NCBI RefSeq assembly: GCF_000217915.1
Contig: NZ_AFOZ01000013.1
Location: 186,001 to 250,000, forward strand
DNA: 64,000 bases
Source: Shewanella sp. HN-41
Lineage (GTDB): Bacteria; Pseudomonadota; Gammaproteobacteria; Enterobacterales; Shewanellaceae
Reading direction: 5' to 3'
In this document: positions 1-8,971 of the stretch, one piece after another
How the letters are laid out: every line of letters starts with the position of its first letter
How positions within the stretch are numbered: position 1 is the first letter of the stretch
Translations under genes and position numbers: made by a program
Notes under the pieces: generated by a model
The model's database searches: none
What the model was told of the DNA's origin: nothing
The model's input: only the letters and a program-made list of their open reading frames with translations

Positions 1-356
1 TATTAGGTCAACTGAGTTCCACCGAAAAGAAAACGGTCACCTTCGGTAAGCCAAAATACAGTTTAGATTTTCGCAATACTAACCGTTTGGTTTACAAGGA
101 TAACTGGAATATTCACCTCACTAAAACCGGCTTTACTAACGAAGCGGGTCATTGCCTTGTGATGCGTACCGAAATGGCCAAACGTCAGGTCGCTTTTGTG
201 GTGCTCGATGCCTATGGCAAGTACACCCATATGGCCGATGCCAATCGTTTACGCAACTGGTTAGAAACGGGCAAAGTCACACCTATCCCTGCGGAAGCTA
301 AGCAATATAAGAAGCAGCGCAGTCAGCAGCAATTGGCTAAAGTGAGCCAACCTTAA
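1..356 (+). CDS. pbpG: D-alanyl-D-alanine endopeptidase (PBP7), 3' end only
   Basis: The reading frame is open from the left edge (first full codon at base 3), so this is the C-terminal ~117 residues of a longer gene. The KTG box of penicillin-binding proteins is visible at fragment residues 41-43 (KTGFTNEAG), followed by the hydrophobic strand typical of the S11 peptidase domain. By family it is a periplasmic low-molecular-mass PBP that cuts peptidoglycan cross-links. The SxxK and SxN boxes must lie outside the window. A hairpin terminator follows within 25 bp, so transcription probably ends here. TTG or ATG codons inside the fragment are not its start. Confidence 0.85.
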   Translation, partial: LGQLSSTEKKTVTFGKPKYSLDFRNTNRLVYKDNWNIHLTKTGFTNEAGHCLVMRTEMAKRQVAFVVLDAYGKYTHMADANRLRNWLETGKVTPIPAEAKQYKKQRSQQQLAKVSQP

Positions 357-377
357 GGTTTACAACTTGGGGAGCTA

Positions 378-405
378 AAGGTCAGATTTCAGTCTGGCCT
401 TTTTT
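378..405 (+). terminator. Rho-independent terminator of pbpG
   Basis: A 9-bp stem (AAGGTCAGA / TCTGGCCTT, with one G-U pair) and a 6-nt loop are followed by a T tract. It starts 22 bp after the pbpG stop. Confidence 0.75.
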
Positions 406-638
406 ATTCATAAGTCCATTTGGGCGTAAATACCTTTGCCTTTAGTGCGTTTTTCGACATTGGGCCCACATTGTGGCTTATTGAATATGCCGATCCCTTG
501 CTGTGGATCTTAGGGCCGCGCAATGGGTGGCAAGTATAAGAATCCTAACGTTTACACTATGTTGATGCTGCGCACTTTGGCCGAGTGCACAGCGCGTCAG
601 TTTACGCGAATGGCGTTAAGCTAAAAAGCTTACAGTCA

Positions 639-2369
639 CTAATAAAAGGGAAAGACGTTATCTTCAACCGGTAAGGCTGGCGGCGGTATTTCCTGATTCA
701 AAAACTGGCCGTGATTGTAATGATTAATGACTTGTATCCAGCCATGTTCATCAAACTCGTATTGCTTGCCATGCAACTTACCTTGGTCGTCATAGTTGGC
801 AATTTCGAGCACATATTCCTCGGGTGTACGCAGTTCCCAGTGGCCGACTTGCTTACCTTTGTCGAAGCGTCCATGCCAAGAGCGTCTTTCAGGATTCGGC
901 CTTGGACTATATTGGAACTCGGTATCGGTGAATACCCAATCACCCTCGCGCAGGTCATTACGGTATTCGCCTTTTTCATACACTTGGCCATTACTGGCAT
1001 AACGCTGGACTAATCCATCGGGCTTACCATGCTTAAAGTGAATAGATTCAAGCAACTGCCCCGAGTTAGTCTCATTGTGGAATTCACCGTGCAGCTCGCC
1101 GTTATCGTCATGGCTAAAGGTGAGGGTGGCGTCTTCCTGATATTTTTGCCAGGTGCCAGCGGGTTTGTCGTTGGCATACTGACCTTGCTCGGCCAGCCGA
1201 CTTTTGCCTGTGACTTGCTCAATATTCACCGTTTCATAGGCGCCTTCACGCTTACCCGCCTGATAATTATCGCGGGAGAGGGTGATGACATCGTTGTAAT
1301 CGAAAGATTTGATCTGTAAGCCATTTAATTGCTTATTGAGTCGCTCCTGGCGCTCGATTAACAGCCCATTTTTGAAGGTTTCGGAGAGTGCCCAGTCTTT
1401 GAGTCTGTCTTCTTCTTGAGTCTCAATCAATTGGCCGTCACGATAGCGCTGCTGCTTACGATACACCCAGCGATTACCTTGGTATTTGCTGTCGATGGTC
1501 TTTTTAATCTGACCCTTGTCATCGTATTCGATAGCCTTGATTACATCGCCCTTATCGTTGGTGACTTCCTTTAATTTGAGCTGGCCATTTTCAAAGTAAG
1601 TGAGCTGCTCACCAACCTTATAATCATCTTGATATTGAAAGTGCTGCTTTACCTTGCCATCAGAGAAATATTCGAAATAATCCCCGTGTTTCTTATCTTT
1701 CACATAAGCTTGGGTCGAAATGATTTTACCAAAGCCCCAATTCGTTTCGTTGCCATGTTTAAGCCCATCTACCATGGGGATTTCGAGGTGTAAGTTGCCA
1801 TTGTCATAGTACTGGGTAACACAAGTGCCACTATTGCAGACCTTGCCCCTAAGATTTCCATCGCTATCAAAGAGTTCGCTTATGCCGACCTCTTTGCCAT
1901 CTTTAAAGGTGGTTTTGTAGCGGATATTACCGCCTTCCCAGTAACCGGTTTCTAGGCCTTGTTTAACGCCATTTTCGTAGCGGGATTCAACGTACAATGC
2001 GCCGGTGGCTATGTACTTTTTGATTACGCCATCTAGTTGGCCTTGTGCGTTACGAGCGCCCTGTTCGTAGGGCTTACCATCATCGAAATTACATTGATAA
2101 GGCCCGCGAAATTGCTCACTGGTGAGCGCCTTGCCGATCTTTTTATCGGCGATGGCCGTTGAGCAGAAAAGCATATTCTTTTCTTTGTAGTAAACCTCGA
2201 CCTTATAGTAACCGTCTGTCAGAACAACGGGTTGCTCAAAATAGTACAGAGCCTGTTTTTCATCTTTGACGACATTCCAATGGGCATCGAGTAACACCTT
2301 TTCCGCATTGGCATGGGTACTGATGAGGGCGAGTGCTCCAAGGAGCAGTTTTACAGTAAATGGACGCAT
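639..2369 (-). CDS. Secreted MORN-variant (YwqK-type) repeat protein
   Basis: 576 residues with a Sec signal peptide (about residues 1-22, cleavage after HANA). The mature part is a long run of ~20-25-residue repeats of the type 'YxNGxLxxxxxYxNGxxxG' (for example YENGVKQG, YDNGNLH, YFENGQLK, YASNGQVYEKGEY). These are the MORN_2 / YwqK repeats that form an elongated beta-sheet. No catalytic domain is seen. In some genomes the repeat family is labelled 'YwqK antitoxin', but nothing here supports an antitoxin role; a periplasmic or surface structural function is an inference. It is the second gene of a pair, 9 bp after the 757-aa lipoprotein gene, so the two are probably co-transcribed and may work together. 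Confidence 0.75.
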   Translation of the reverse strand: MRPFTVKLLLGALALISTHANAEKVLLDAHWNVVKDEKQALYYFEQPVVLTDGYYKVEVYYKEKNMLFCSTAIADKKIGKALTSEQFRGPYQCNFDDGKPYEQGARNAQGQLDGVIKKYIATGALYVESRYENGVKQGLETGYWEGGNIRYKTTFKDGKEVGISELFDSDGNLRGKVCNSGTCVTQYYDNGNLHLEIPMVDGLKHGNETNWGFGKIISTQAYVKDKKHGDYFEYFSDGKVKQHFQYQDDYKVGEQLTYFENGQLKLKEVTNDKGDVIKAIEYDDKGQIKKTIDSKYQGNRWVYRKQQRYRDGQLIETQEEDRLKDWALSETFKNGLLIERQERLNKQLNGLQIKSFDYNDVITLSRDNYQAGKREGAYETVNIEQVTGKSRLAEQGQYANDKPAGTWQKYQEDATLTFSHDDNGELHGEFHNETNSGQLLESIHFKHGKPDGLVQRYASNGQVYEKGEYRNDLREGDWVFTDTEFQYSPRPNPERRSWHGRFDKGKQVGHWELRTPEEYVLEIANYDDQGKLHGKQYEFDEHGWIQVINHYNHGQFLNQEIPPPALPVEDNVFPFY

Positions 2370-2378
2370 AACCGCTCC

Positions 2379-4652
2379 TTAAGGCAAAGGTTTAAAGGTG
2401 AATTCATAGGGGATGTCGACGGGATCTTTGGAGATCGTCATATAGCTCACCTTAGCGGCGGCGCCCGTGACACTTAAATAGCGGCCATCGACGAGTACCT
2501 CGTTAATCCTAAGCTCGCTTGCTTCGGGTAGGCGAATGGTTAATGGTTTGCCTTGGGCATCCTCGACCCTAAAGTAGTTGGGCAGATCTTTACTCGGCTC
2601 CTTGCCATAATCTGTGTCGGTCAGCCAAGATTGTAAATCGATTAACCAAGGGCGATCAGTCACTGACTGCGCTAAAGCTTGCCAGCTGATATCCCCTTTG
2701 CAATGAATGGTGCCTTGAATGCGCTTATCGTAGAAGTACTGGCGCACGCGATCGGGCGTCATCAAATGGTAAGCTGCGCCTTCTGGCCCTTTGGGCACAA
2801 ACTGCCAAGTCACCGTCTGTTTTCCTTCATTAAAGCCTTGTTCTATTTCAGGTTTACAGGCAGTTGCTAACGCGGCTGACATGGGAATATATAAGTTGTG
2901 ACCATTTTCAGTGGCAGGTTTAATATCTTTAACTGTGCCGATTTCAGCCTTTGGCGACGTAAGATCCCCATAGATGAAGTTATCCATGCTGGCATTGCCA
3001 AACTCACTCTGGGGATTAGCGAGATTTTGGTTGTACTCGGTATAAGGCACAAAACGGATATTCTTGGTTTGGGTGAGTTCGGCTTGTGGCTGACTCTCCA
3101 CTAACAGTACGGTCTTTGGGATCTCGTCTAACTTCAGCACTAAGGAGCGGGTCATCAGGTGAGTGTTTTCATCAACACCGATTAGTTGCTCCAGCAGTTC
3201 CTTATCGGAGACGGTAAGCCACTCGGGGTAATCCCCTTCGGGACGCGCCTCGGCCATTTTGCCTGTTAACTGCTGAATACCAAGGTTAATGTTGTGGGTT
3301 TTGCTCTGTTTAATCACCACTTTAAAGAGTTTGGCATCCGCATCTAGGGGCTGGATTGTCAGGCTGGCATAGCCAAAGGTATAGGGCTTAGCCAGCAATT
3401 CATCCCAGGATTTATCGATGACGTTATTCGCCTCGGGGATTAGGGTGAGCTTGGCGTTGATATAGCTGATTTGACTGAGTTTAGCGGCGGTGTTATCCCA
3501 ACCTGTGGCTATGATATCGGCCGAAGACTCTATATTGCGGCTGAAATTAATTGCCGAGCCAGTGCTGTGTTGCCAGAAGTTGAGATCTAGTGCTTTACCA
3601 CTCTCATCAAAGGCGGTGATGTCCCCGTAACGCATATCTGCGGCAACATATTGCGGACTCATGGCATGCACAAAGCGTAGTTGCATCTCTTCGGGGGAAT
3701 TGCTGCCCCAGTCGCCGATATTATCAATAATACCTTGTTGATCAGCTAATAAGGATTGGATAAATGCCTTGTCGTTAGGCTTATATTCCCGCTGCACATG
3801 GCTTATGGGGTACAGCTCTTTGTGCAGATCGTCTACATTCCGCTCGGCATCGTAGTTGTCATCGGCATGCCAAAGAATGCTCATCACATAGGGGCGATCC
3901 TTAGGTGCCATCACTATGCGTTGGGTGAAGGTTTTACCGCGCTGCTTGTCCTGTTTAAACAGCGCCATGCTCTCTAGCCAACCAGTCTTACGGTTAAGCT
4001 CGAACTTGCCATAGGCTTTAAAGCTATCTTTCTCCCCTTGTAGTACGGCGAATAACTTATCTTCACTCACTTGCTCAACCGTCCAGGTTAAGCGCTCATC
4101 CATGGGGGCGCTGACGCTATAACCCACGCGGGGTTCGAGCACCACGGGCAGGGTAGGTGACTGTTCAAACAAGGACTTAAGATTTGCCCAACGGTTAAAT
4201 AGCTCGGCGATATCCTGCTCTTCTATCTTGGTGACTGGGGTGAGGCGATTGTTATCACCATTTCTCAGCTCCAGATTAAAGCCCGCTTTAATGATGGAGG
4301 TGAGTTCCCTGGCGCTATTTTTGGGATCGATATTACTGATGGGGATAGGCATGCCGTGATCGCTCAATTGCATCAGGCTCGGCTGAACGAAAAACTGTGC
4401 ATTATTGGTTAATGGCGTGGTTAAGCTATCCACTTTGCCTTTTGCGTCCTGCAACTGGTAATTCAGCAGCACGCGTCCCTGCATGTTTTTCTGGGTTTCA
4501 ATACCATCATTAATGCTGAGGGTCGAAATCAGCTGATATTCGCGGGCGGTGGGGATGCCAGCCGACTTGTCGGAAGCTAGATTATCGCAAGCCGTTAACC
4601 CCAGCGTGAGTGTGAGAGTGGTACAAATTACCCTGCATATCCCTATAGCCAT
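2379..4652 (-). CDS. Large lipoprotein of unknown function
   Basis: 757 residues. The N-terminus is a lipoprotein signal with lipobox LTAC (Cys22) after a hydrophobic stretch, followed by Asp-Asn; the Asp at +2 could mean inner-membrane retention if the E. coli Lol rule holds. I do not recognise a domain in the rest, which reads as a mixed alpha/beta soluble protein with no membrane segments and no obvious active-site motif. It is the promoter-proximal gene of a two-gene minus-strand unit with the MORN-type protein (9-bp gap). The upstream 270 bp (4653-4922) is shared with the divergent dienelactone hydrolase gene and must hold both promoters; no clear operator was seen there. Confidence 0.7.
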   Translation of the reverse strand: MAIGICRVICTTLTLTLGLTACDNLASDKSAGIPTAREYQLISTLSINDGIETQKNMQGRVLLNYQLQDAKGKVDSLTTPLTNNAQFFVQPSLMQLSDHGMPIPISNIDPKNSARELTSIIKAGFNLELRNGDNNRLTPVTKIEEQDIAELFNRWANLKSLFEQSPTLPVVLEPRVGYSVSAPMDERLTWTVEQVSEDKLFAVLQGEKDSFKAYGKFELNRKTGWLESMALFKQDKQRGKTFTQRIVMAPKDRPYVMSILWHADDNYDAERNVDDLHKELYPISHVQREYKPNDKAFIQSLLADQQGIIDNIGDWGSNSPEEMQLRFVHAMSPQYVAADMRYGDITAFDESGKALDLNFWQHSTGSAINFSRNIESSADIIATGWDNTAAKLSQISYINAKLTLIPEANNVIDKSWDELLAKPYTFGYASLTIQPLDADAKLFKVVIKQSKTHNINLGIQQLTGKMAEARPEGDYPEWLTVSDKELLEQLIGVDENTHLMTRSLVLKLDEIPKTVLLVESQPQAELTQTKNIRFVPYTEYNQNLANPQSEFGNASMDNFIYGDLTSPKAEIGTVKDIKPATENGHNLYIPMSAALATACKPEIEQGFNEGKQTVTWQFVPKGPEGAAYHLMTPDRVRQYFYDKRIQGTIHCKGDISWQALAQSVTDRPWLIDLQSWLTDTDYGKEPSKDLPNYFRVEDAQGKPLTIRLPEASELRINEVLVDGRYLSVTGAAAKVSYMTISKDPVDIPYEFTFKPLP

Positions 4653-4922
4653 CTGAACTCCATTGGTAACTTATGTTATTGAAATGTAAATCTATTAAGC
4701 TAAAATTTGGCGACAGTATACACAAAAAAGTCTCTAGGAATAAAAAGCTCATGCCAATCTGGGCGCAAGATCAGTCATAAGTTTACATGATGAATATCTG
4801 CCTAAGGTGAGAAAGCCGATTGCCCTGATAAGGCTTCATCCTTTACTCTTGTTAACGCCGCTAGATAACTCACAAGCTAGGGAAGATAAACCTGTGGTAG
4901 CTTGTTCAATGGAGAAAGAACG

Positions 4923-5885
4923 ATGAGCCCACAACACAAATCCGACAGTGCAACGCCCGCCTCCCACCCTATCCCGCAGGAAGCCTTCGATTGGTACGAT
5001 GAATATGCCCACGGCATTATCGATCGCCGTGAGTTTATGGCGCGCCTCGCAGGCTTAGTGGCACTGGGTTTTACCATGACCACGCTCACCGGCGCACTTA
5101 TGCCTAACTACGCCTTAGCCGAGCAAGTCTCCTTTAACGATCCCAGTATTCAAGCCAGTTATGTGAAGTTTCCATCCCCAGAGGGCTATGGCGAAGGGCG
5201 CGGCTACTTAGTGATACCAAGCTCGCTGCTGATCCCTGGTAAAGAGGCGGGCGATCCTAAGACCTTAGATCCCACTAAAAAAGCCGCCGTAGTGTTAGTG
5301 GTGCACGAAAACCGCGGCCTTAATCCCTATATCGAAGATGTCGCCCGCCGCTTAGCGGCCAAGGGCTATATCGCCTTTGCCCCCGACGCCCTCTATAGCC
5401 TCGGCGGTTATCCCGGCAATGACGATGCGGGCCGCGCGATGCAAAGCAGTTTAGACCGGGCCAAAATCGAGCAGGACTTTATCGCCGCCGCCCGCTTTTT
5501 AAAGGCGCATCCCAATAGTAATGGCAAACTCGGCGCCGTCGGTTTCTGTTTTGGTGGCTATATAGTCAATATGCTCGCCGCCACCATTCCCGATGAACTC
5601 AATGCTGGTGTGCCTTTCTATGGCACCCCTGCGGCAACAGAGCTACGCAGCCGAGTGAAAGGGCCGCTGATGCTGCAATTTGCCGCCTTAGATCAACGAA
5701 TTAACGATACTTGGGCCGAGTATGAAAACCAATTAAAAGCCAATAAAGCCGAGTATATTGCCTACCTCTATCCCAATGTGAATCATGGTTTCCATAATGA
5801 TTCCACCGGCCGCTATGATGAGCCAACCGCCGAGCTTGCATGGGCAAGAACCTTGGATTTTTTTGGTAAATATCTACAAGGTTAG
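4923..5885 (+). CDS. Dienelactone hydrolase family protein with Tat-type leader
   Basis: 320 residues from the ATG at 4923, chosen because GGAG lies 8-11 bp upstream; an in-frame TTG at 4902 lacks a ribosome site. The N-terminus has a cytosolic-looking ~30-residue stretch, then Arg35-Arg36-Glu-Phe-Met and a hydrophobic segment ending in ALA, which fits a twin-arginine signal. The alpha/beta-hydrolase core carries the dienelactone hydrolase triad: Cys209 in GFCFGG, Asp257 and His288 in NHGFHND. By family it is an esterase or carboxymethylenebutenolidase-like enzyme; the true substrate is unknown. Tat export would place it in the periplasm. It stands alone, with no catabolic genes beside it. 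Confidence 0.85.
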   Translation: MSPQHKSDSATPASHPIPQEAFDWYDEYAHGIIDRREFMARLAGLVALGFTMTTLTGALMPNYALAEQVSFNDPSIQASYVKFPSPEGYGEGRGYLVIPSSLLIPGKEAGDPKTLDPTKKAAVVLVVHENRGLNPYIEDVARRLAAKGYIAFAPDALYSLGGYPGNDDAGRAMQSSLDRAKIEQDFIAAARFLKAHPNSNGKLGAVGFCFGGYIVNMLAATIPDELNAGVPFYGTPAATELRSRVKGPLMLQFAALDQRINDTWAEYENQLKANKAEYIAYLYPNVNHGFHNDSTGRYDEPTAELAWARTLDFFGKYLQG

Positions 5886-5914
5886 ATTTTGCCGAATTGC
5901 AAAGGGGAATTTTG

Positions 5915-6260
5915 GGATGCGGCCTATCGGCCGAGGTGAATCAAAGTCGTGGGGCTTCACCCCCTGATTTTTTATCAAGAGTCGACCACAAGGGGAAATG
6001 CTTGTTTCCCTTTTGGAAATCCCTTGCCGAACAAGGTCCATGTCTAACCGCCAGTTTGCCCTCCCTTGCTCTGGTTCGAAACGTTGCTACGCAGCACTCA
6101 CGCTAGCGAAGTTACATGCCTTAGCCCTTCATTTATAAATCAGAGCTTAGTGCTTATTCGAAAATCGCTAACCCTTTCGATGGGGCGCCCTATTCATTTA
6201 ACCAAGAGTCCGAAAGCTAGCTTGGCATCTGATAGGCAGGATGCCTGAATGTCGTGAAGA
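5915..6260 (+). repeat. Structured intergenic repeat, copy 1
   Basis: This begins with the conserved block GCGGCCTATCGGCCGAGG (a 5-bp stem with a TATC loop), then GGTGAATCAAAGTCGTGG and a GGTGAA/TTCACC hairpin, then a second hairpin around AAGGGGAAA / TTTCCCTTT. The same block recurs at 7291 and 7919 and, inverted, near 13460. The copy grades into a region matching the inverted copy (CTTGCCGAACAAG, GTTGCTACGCAGCACTCAC). The remaining gap, 6261-6619, holds only a poor 56-codon ORF (6310-6480) with no ribosome site, and nothing else I can identify. Confidence 0.7.
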
Positions 6261-6619
6261 GCATGGTCAATGATGTTATATACATCATCCTGACATTTTC
6301 CATTTCCCTATGGATCAGATGCACGGAAACGACCATGACCAGGCTCACTCCATCTGTTTAATAAAGTGTCTTCAATGCCCTTCAGCAACTTTGCAAGAAT
6401 ATGGTTTTGGGCGTTGTTGCCGAGTTATTAAGACAAAAAGAAAGCGGTTTGTCCCTCTTCTATCACACCTATCAATCTAATTGAAGATCCAATTAAAATT
6501 CAGTTAGTTGACCGTGGTCAATAAACCATAAAATCACAGTGTTATATTTTTGTTGGTGCTGTTGTGGGCTTATCCCAGACTTGTTTAACAACCGTATAAG
6601 CAGCATATAAGGGGGATGT

Positions 6620-7213
6620 ATGAGTCAGCATATGAAGTTACCTTGGCTATTACTGGCATTATTTATTATGTCAGCAGGCTTAATGGCGGGAGCAGAGGCC
6701 GTGGCTAAGGATCAGGGCGCGAAACAGGCAGAGGTCCCGTGTAAGTGTATATGGGATAAAAATCGTAAATTTAATCCTGATAAAATTAACTATAAAGGCA
6801 ATATTTGGCGTTGCAGTTTGTATTTAGACAATGGTGCCTGTAATGAGGTGGAGCTTATTGGCCCCGCCGATAATGCTGGCGAATTAAATCCGAGCCGTGT
6901 CTATAGCCTGATGAGCGATGTGCAAGCGGGTAAAGTGCGAATGGCTGATTTGTCCAAGGCCGAGCGTAAAGCTGTGCTCGACTCCCATTTAGCCGCGAGC
7001 AAGTACCCACACCAAACAACTAATATGTCCTGTGATGAGGTTAAATCACGAGCTGCGAGCACTAAGGCAAGAATACTCGAGGTGGTGACGGGCTTACATA
7101 CCTGTTTGCAGGGGGAATTAAGGCAAGATTGCGACAACTTTTATCTGGACCAAAGGCGGCAGTGGGATGAATATGCCACCATGCGGACTGAACAGTTATT
7201 CCATTGCGAGTAG
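6620..7213 (+). CDS. Secreted cysteine-rich hypothetical protein
   Basis: 197 residues, not recognised. It has an N-terminal hydrophobic signal (about residues 8-29, ending AEAVA), then a mature part with cysteines in a CKC pair near residue 43 and further cysteines spread over the chain (CSLY, GAC, MSC, HTC, DC, HC), an even number suggesting disulfides in the periplasm. The middle holds the phrase LNPSRVYSLMSDVQAGKVRMADLSKAER. A strong purine tract GGGGG lies 4 bp before the ATG; an in-frame ATG at 6632 is also possible. It sits alone between two copies of the structured repeat, with no operon partner. Confidence 0.6.
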   Translation: MSQHMKLPWLLLALFIMSAGLMAGAEAVAKDQGAKQAEVPCKCIWDKNRKFNPDKINYKGNIWRCSLYLDNGACNEVELIGPADNAGELNPSRVYSLMSDVQAGKVRMADLSKAERKAVLDSHLAASKYPHQTTNMSCDEVKSRAASTKARILEVVTGLHTCLQGELRQDCDNFYLDQRRQWDEYATMRTEQLFHCE

Positions 7214-7290
7214 TGTTTTAGTTTCAATCCACAACCCTATGACATTGCTGGTTCGCTTGGTGTTGCGAATGGGCAATGTTATTGCTTATT

Positions 7291-7560
7291 GGATGCGGCC
7301 TATCGGCCGAGGTGAATCAAAGTCGTGGGGCTTCACCCCACACCCGACCAAAAGGGGAAAAGCGCCTGTTCCCCTTTTGGATATCCCCCGGCGTCCCTAA
7401 CGGAGTTGAAAGCCCCTTGGGCATTAAGCGTCCTTATGCTAACGCGTCAGACGCTCGTCCCTGATTCGACTGACGCTATCTCGGCATCCATGCCTCGCTC
7501 ACGCAACGAACGCAAATGCCCTGCGGCAACTCCGAGGGGATGGTGTATTCCTTTGGTTGT
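7291..7560 (+). repeat. Structured intergenic repeat, copy 2
   Basis: Same opening as copy 1: GGATGCGGCCTATCGGCC, then GGTGAATCAAAGTCGTGG and the cttcacccc arm. It continues with a strong hairpin (CCAAAAGGGGAA / TTCCCCTTTTGG), an ACGGAGTTGAAAGCCCCTTGG arm, and ends with GCGGCAACTCCGAGGGGATG, whose AACTCCG can pair back to CGGAGTT. Copy 3 shares both the opening and the closing block, so the element appears to have defined ends about 270-300 bp apart. After it, 7561-7780 is AT-rich with no gene seen. Confidence 0.7.
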
Positions 7561-7780
7561 GGAGTTGTGGGCTTGCTCCTAAAAGCTAAATACTAAAATT
7601 AGTTATCACTTAACTATCTAATTTGTAATGCTAAAGTTATAGACAAGTGTACGCTATGTCGTTATCTTAGGTTTTTAACAAGGATGAAACTTAATCGTGA
7701 CCACGGTTAAGTTCACTTGCATCAGGAAGATGTATCTTTATTTCGCTAGAAACGCCTCCTGAACAATATGCGATTAGCAT

Positions 7781-7840
7781 CTAGAGCCTAGAGCCTAGAG
7801 CCTAGAGCCTAGAGCCTAGAGCCTAGAGCCTAGAGCCTAT
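7781..7840. repeat. Tandem 7-bp repeat, CTAGAGC x8
   Basis: Eight perfect head-to-tail copies of CTAGAGC are followed by a partial copy (CTAT). No spacers are present, so it is not a CRISPR. Such a perfect short array is expected to vary in copy number by slippage. Similar CTAG-rich tracts occur at about 17448-17520, 33645 and 40465. Confidence 0.9.
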
Positions 7841-7918
7841 AAAAGCATTACAGCAGTGCAATCCCTTGGCTAATGGTTGTTAGCCAAGTGCGGTAGCCAT
7901 GGCGGGGCTTTTGTTTTT

Positions 7919-8214
7919 GCGGCCTGTCGGCCGAGGTGAATCAAGGTCGTGGGACTTCACCCCCTAATTTTTAAACAAGAGTCGACCAAGAGGGGGAGCA
8001 ACAGCAATTCCCTCATGCCTCTTTGTTAATAAGAGTCCTTGCCGCCCCCAACGGAGTTGAAAGCCCCTTGGACTCATTGGCAAATTTGCTATCGCTTCCG
8101 AAGGATGCGTCCCTGCACCTGCGAAAGCTAGCTCGCCATCCATGGCGAGACTCACGCAATTTGCCTATTCGCCCCGCGGCAACTCCGAGGGGATGGTGTA
8201 CTCCTTCGGCTCAG
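7919..8214 (+). repeat. Structured intergenic repeat, copy 3
   Basis: It opens with GCGGCCTGTCGGCCGAGG; the loop base change keeps the stem. It continues with GGTGAATCAAGGTCGTGG and cttcacccc, an ACGGAGTTGAAAGCCCCTTGG arm, a GCTCGCCATCCATGGCGAG hairpin, and closes with GCGGCAACTCCGAGGGGATG as in copy 2. The segment 8215-8531 that follows is AT-rich and without a recognised gene. It must contain any promoter driving the cassettes downstream. Confidence 0.7.
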
Positions 8215-8546
8215 GTGTTATTGGTCGATTATTAAGGCATAAAAATGTGCCTGTCCGATCTTTTCTAAAACGCTTCTCGGTATGTAAGGTCTCGATTTTT
8301 CTGCATGAAAAAATGTTGAAAACTGATCTTGATTGACACTAAGTTATTGAAATATTTTAATTATTTATTCTGGCTGTTCGAAGGTTAAGCCATTTACGGC
8401 TTGGGTTTCGTTAGAAGTCCGGGTAATACACTTTTAGCTGAATTCATCGTCATGTGAGTGGACTGCTCTTTTACTGACATACTTCAACGATTTGTATACC
8501 AATCAAAATTATAGTCTGTGAGTCTATCTAAATGGATGTAGGAACT

Positions 8547-8792
8547 ATGAATAAAGACCTCAAAAAAGTAACTGCAAATGATCTTTCGAAGATGTACGGC
8601 AGTGCAATGGAGAACTCCATCCAACGAAATGCGACTGAGGGTGAATTCAAACGTCGTGAACTATTTTGGATTCGGTTTACTGCTATAGTCGCGATCATTT
8701 CTTTATTAATTATGGGAATTACTGCAATAGGCTCGTTTGCACTTGATTATTATAGTGTGATAACTACAAAAGAGGTTATCGTACCTAAATAG
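8547..8792 (+). CDS. Small single-pass membrane protein, cassette gene
   Basis: 81 residues from ATG 8547 (TAGGA lies 3 bp upstream); an in-frame ATG at 8532 would add five residues. The N-terminal half is charged and soluble (MNKDLKKVTANDLSKMYG), and one hydrophobic segment (roughly FTAIVAIISLLIMGITAIG) follows RRELFWIR, giving a probable N-in topology. No family is recognised. The stop is 6 bp before the first base of a VCR-like attC, so gene and attC form a standard integron cassette. Small membrane proteins are common cassette cargo. Function unknown. Confidence 0.6.
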   Translation: MNKDLKKVTANDLSKMYGSAMENSIQRNATEGEFKRRELFWIRFTAIVAIISLLIMGITAIGSFALDYYSVITTKEVIVPK

Positions 8793-8798
8793 ACATTC

Positions 8799-8924
8799 AG
8801 CTAACAAACTGTTCAAGAGGGATTCGCAACGCGTGGCGTTTTTACTATGCGTTGGTTTAAGTGATTAAGGTGGTCTGCGGCGGCTTCGGTATTGCATTGT
8901 CCACCCCTTAACAGGGCGTTATGG
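8799..8924 (+). other. attC recombination site (VCR-like)
   Basis: 126 bp. The left arm TAACAAACTGTTCAAGAGGG pairs with the right arm CCCCTTAACAGGGCGTTA after extrahelical bases are bulged (CTGTTcAAGaGGG against CTGTTAAGGGG). The interior includes AACGCGTGGCGTTTTTAC and GGTTTAAGTG, closely resembling Vibrio cholerae repeats. The right core GCGTTATGG carries the expected G/TT crossover position. This identifies the region as integron-derived. Confidence 0.85.
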
Positions 8925-8947
8925 CAGGCCATAGAGTAGAAGACACA

Positions 8948-8971
8948 ATGGACTTTGGAATTATTAAATGA
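8948..8971 (+). other. Seven-codon leader ORF coupled to the effector gene
   Basis: ATG at 8948 encodes MDFGIIK. Its TGA (8969-8971) overlaps the ATG (8968) of the next gene as ATGA. Only 44 bp separate the attC core from that gene, so a short coupled ORF could supply ribosomes where no good Shine-Dalgarno is visible. Translation of the leader is an inference. Confidence 0.35.

Noticed and set aside
711-1319. Several antisense ORFs over the MORN-type gene
   Set aside because: They have no ribosome sites; the minus-strand frame has a signal peptide and clear repeats.
6310-6480. 56-codon plus-strand ORF in the gap before the Cys-rich gene
   Set aside because: No ribosome site, unusual composition, and within repeat-rich sequence.
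7781-7840. CRISPR-like array
   Set aside because: The 7-bp units are contiguous with no spacers, and no cas genes are present.
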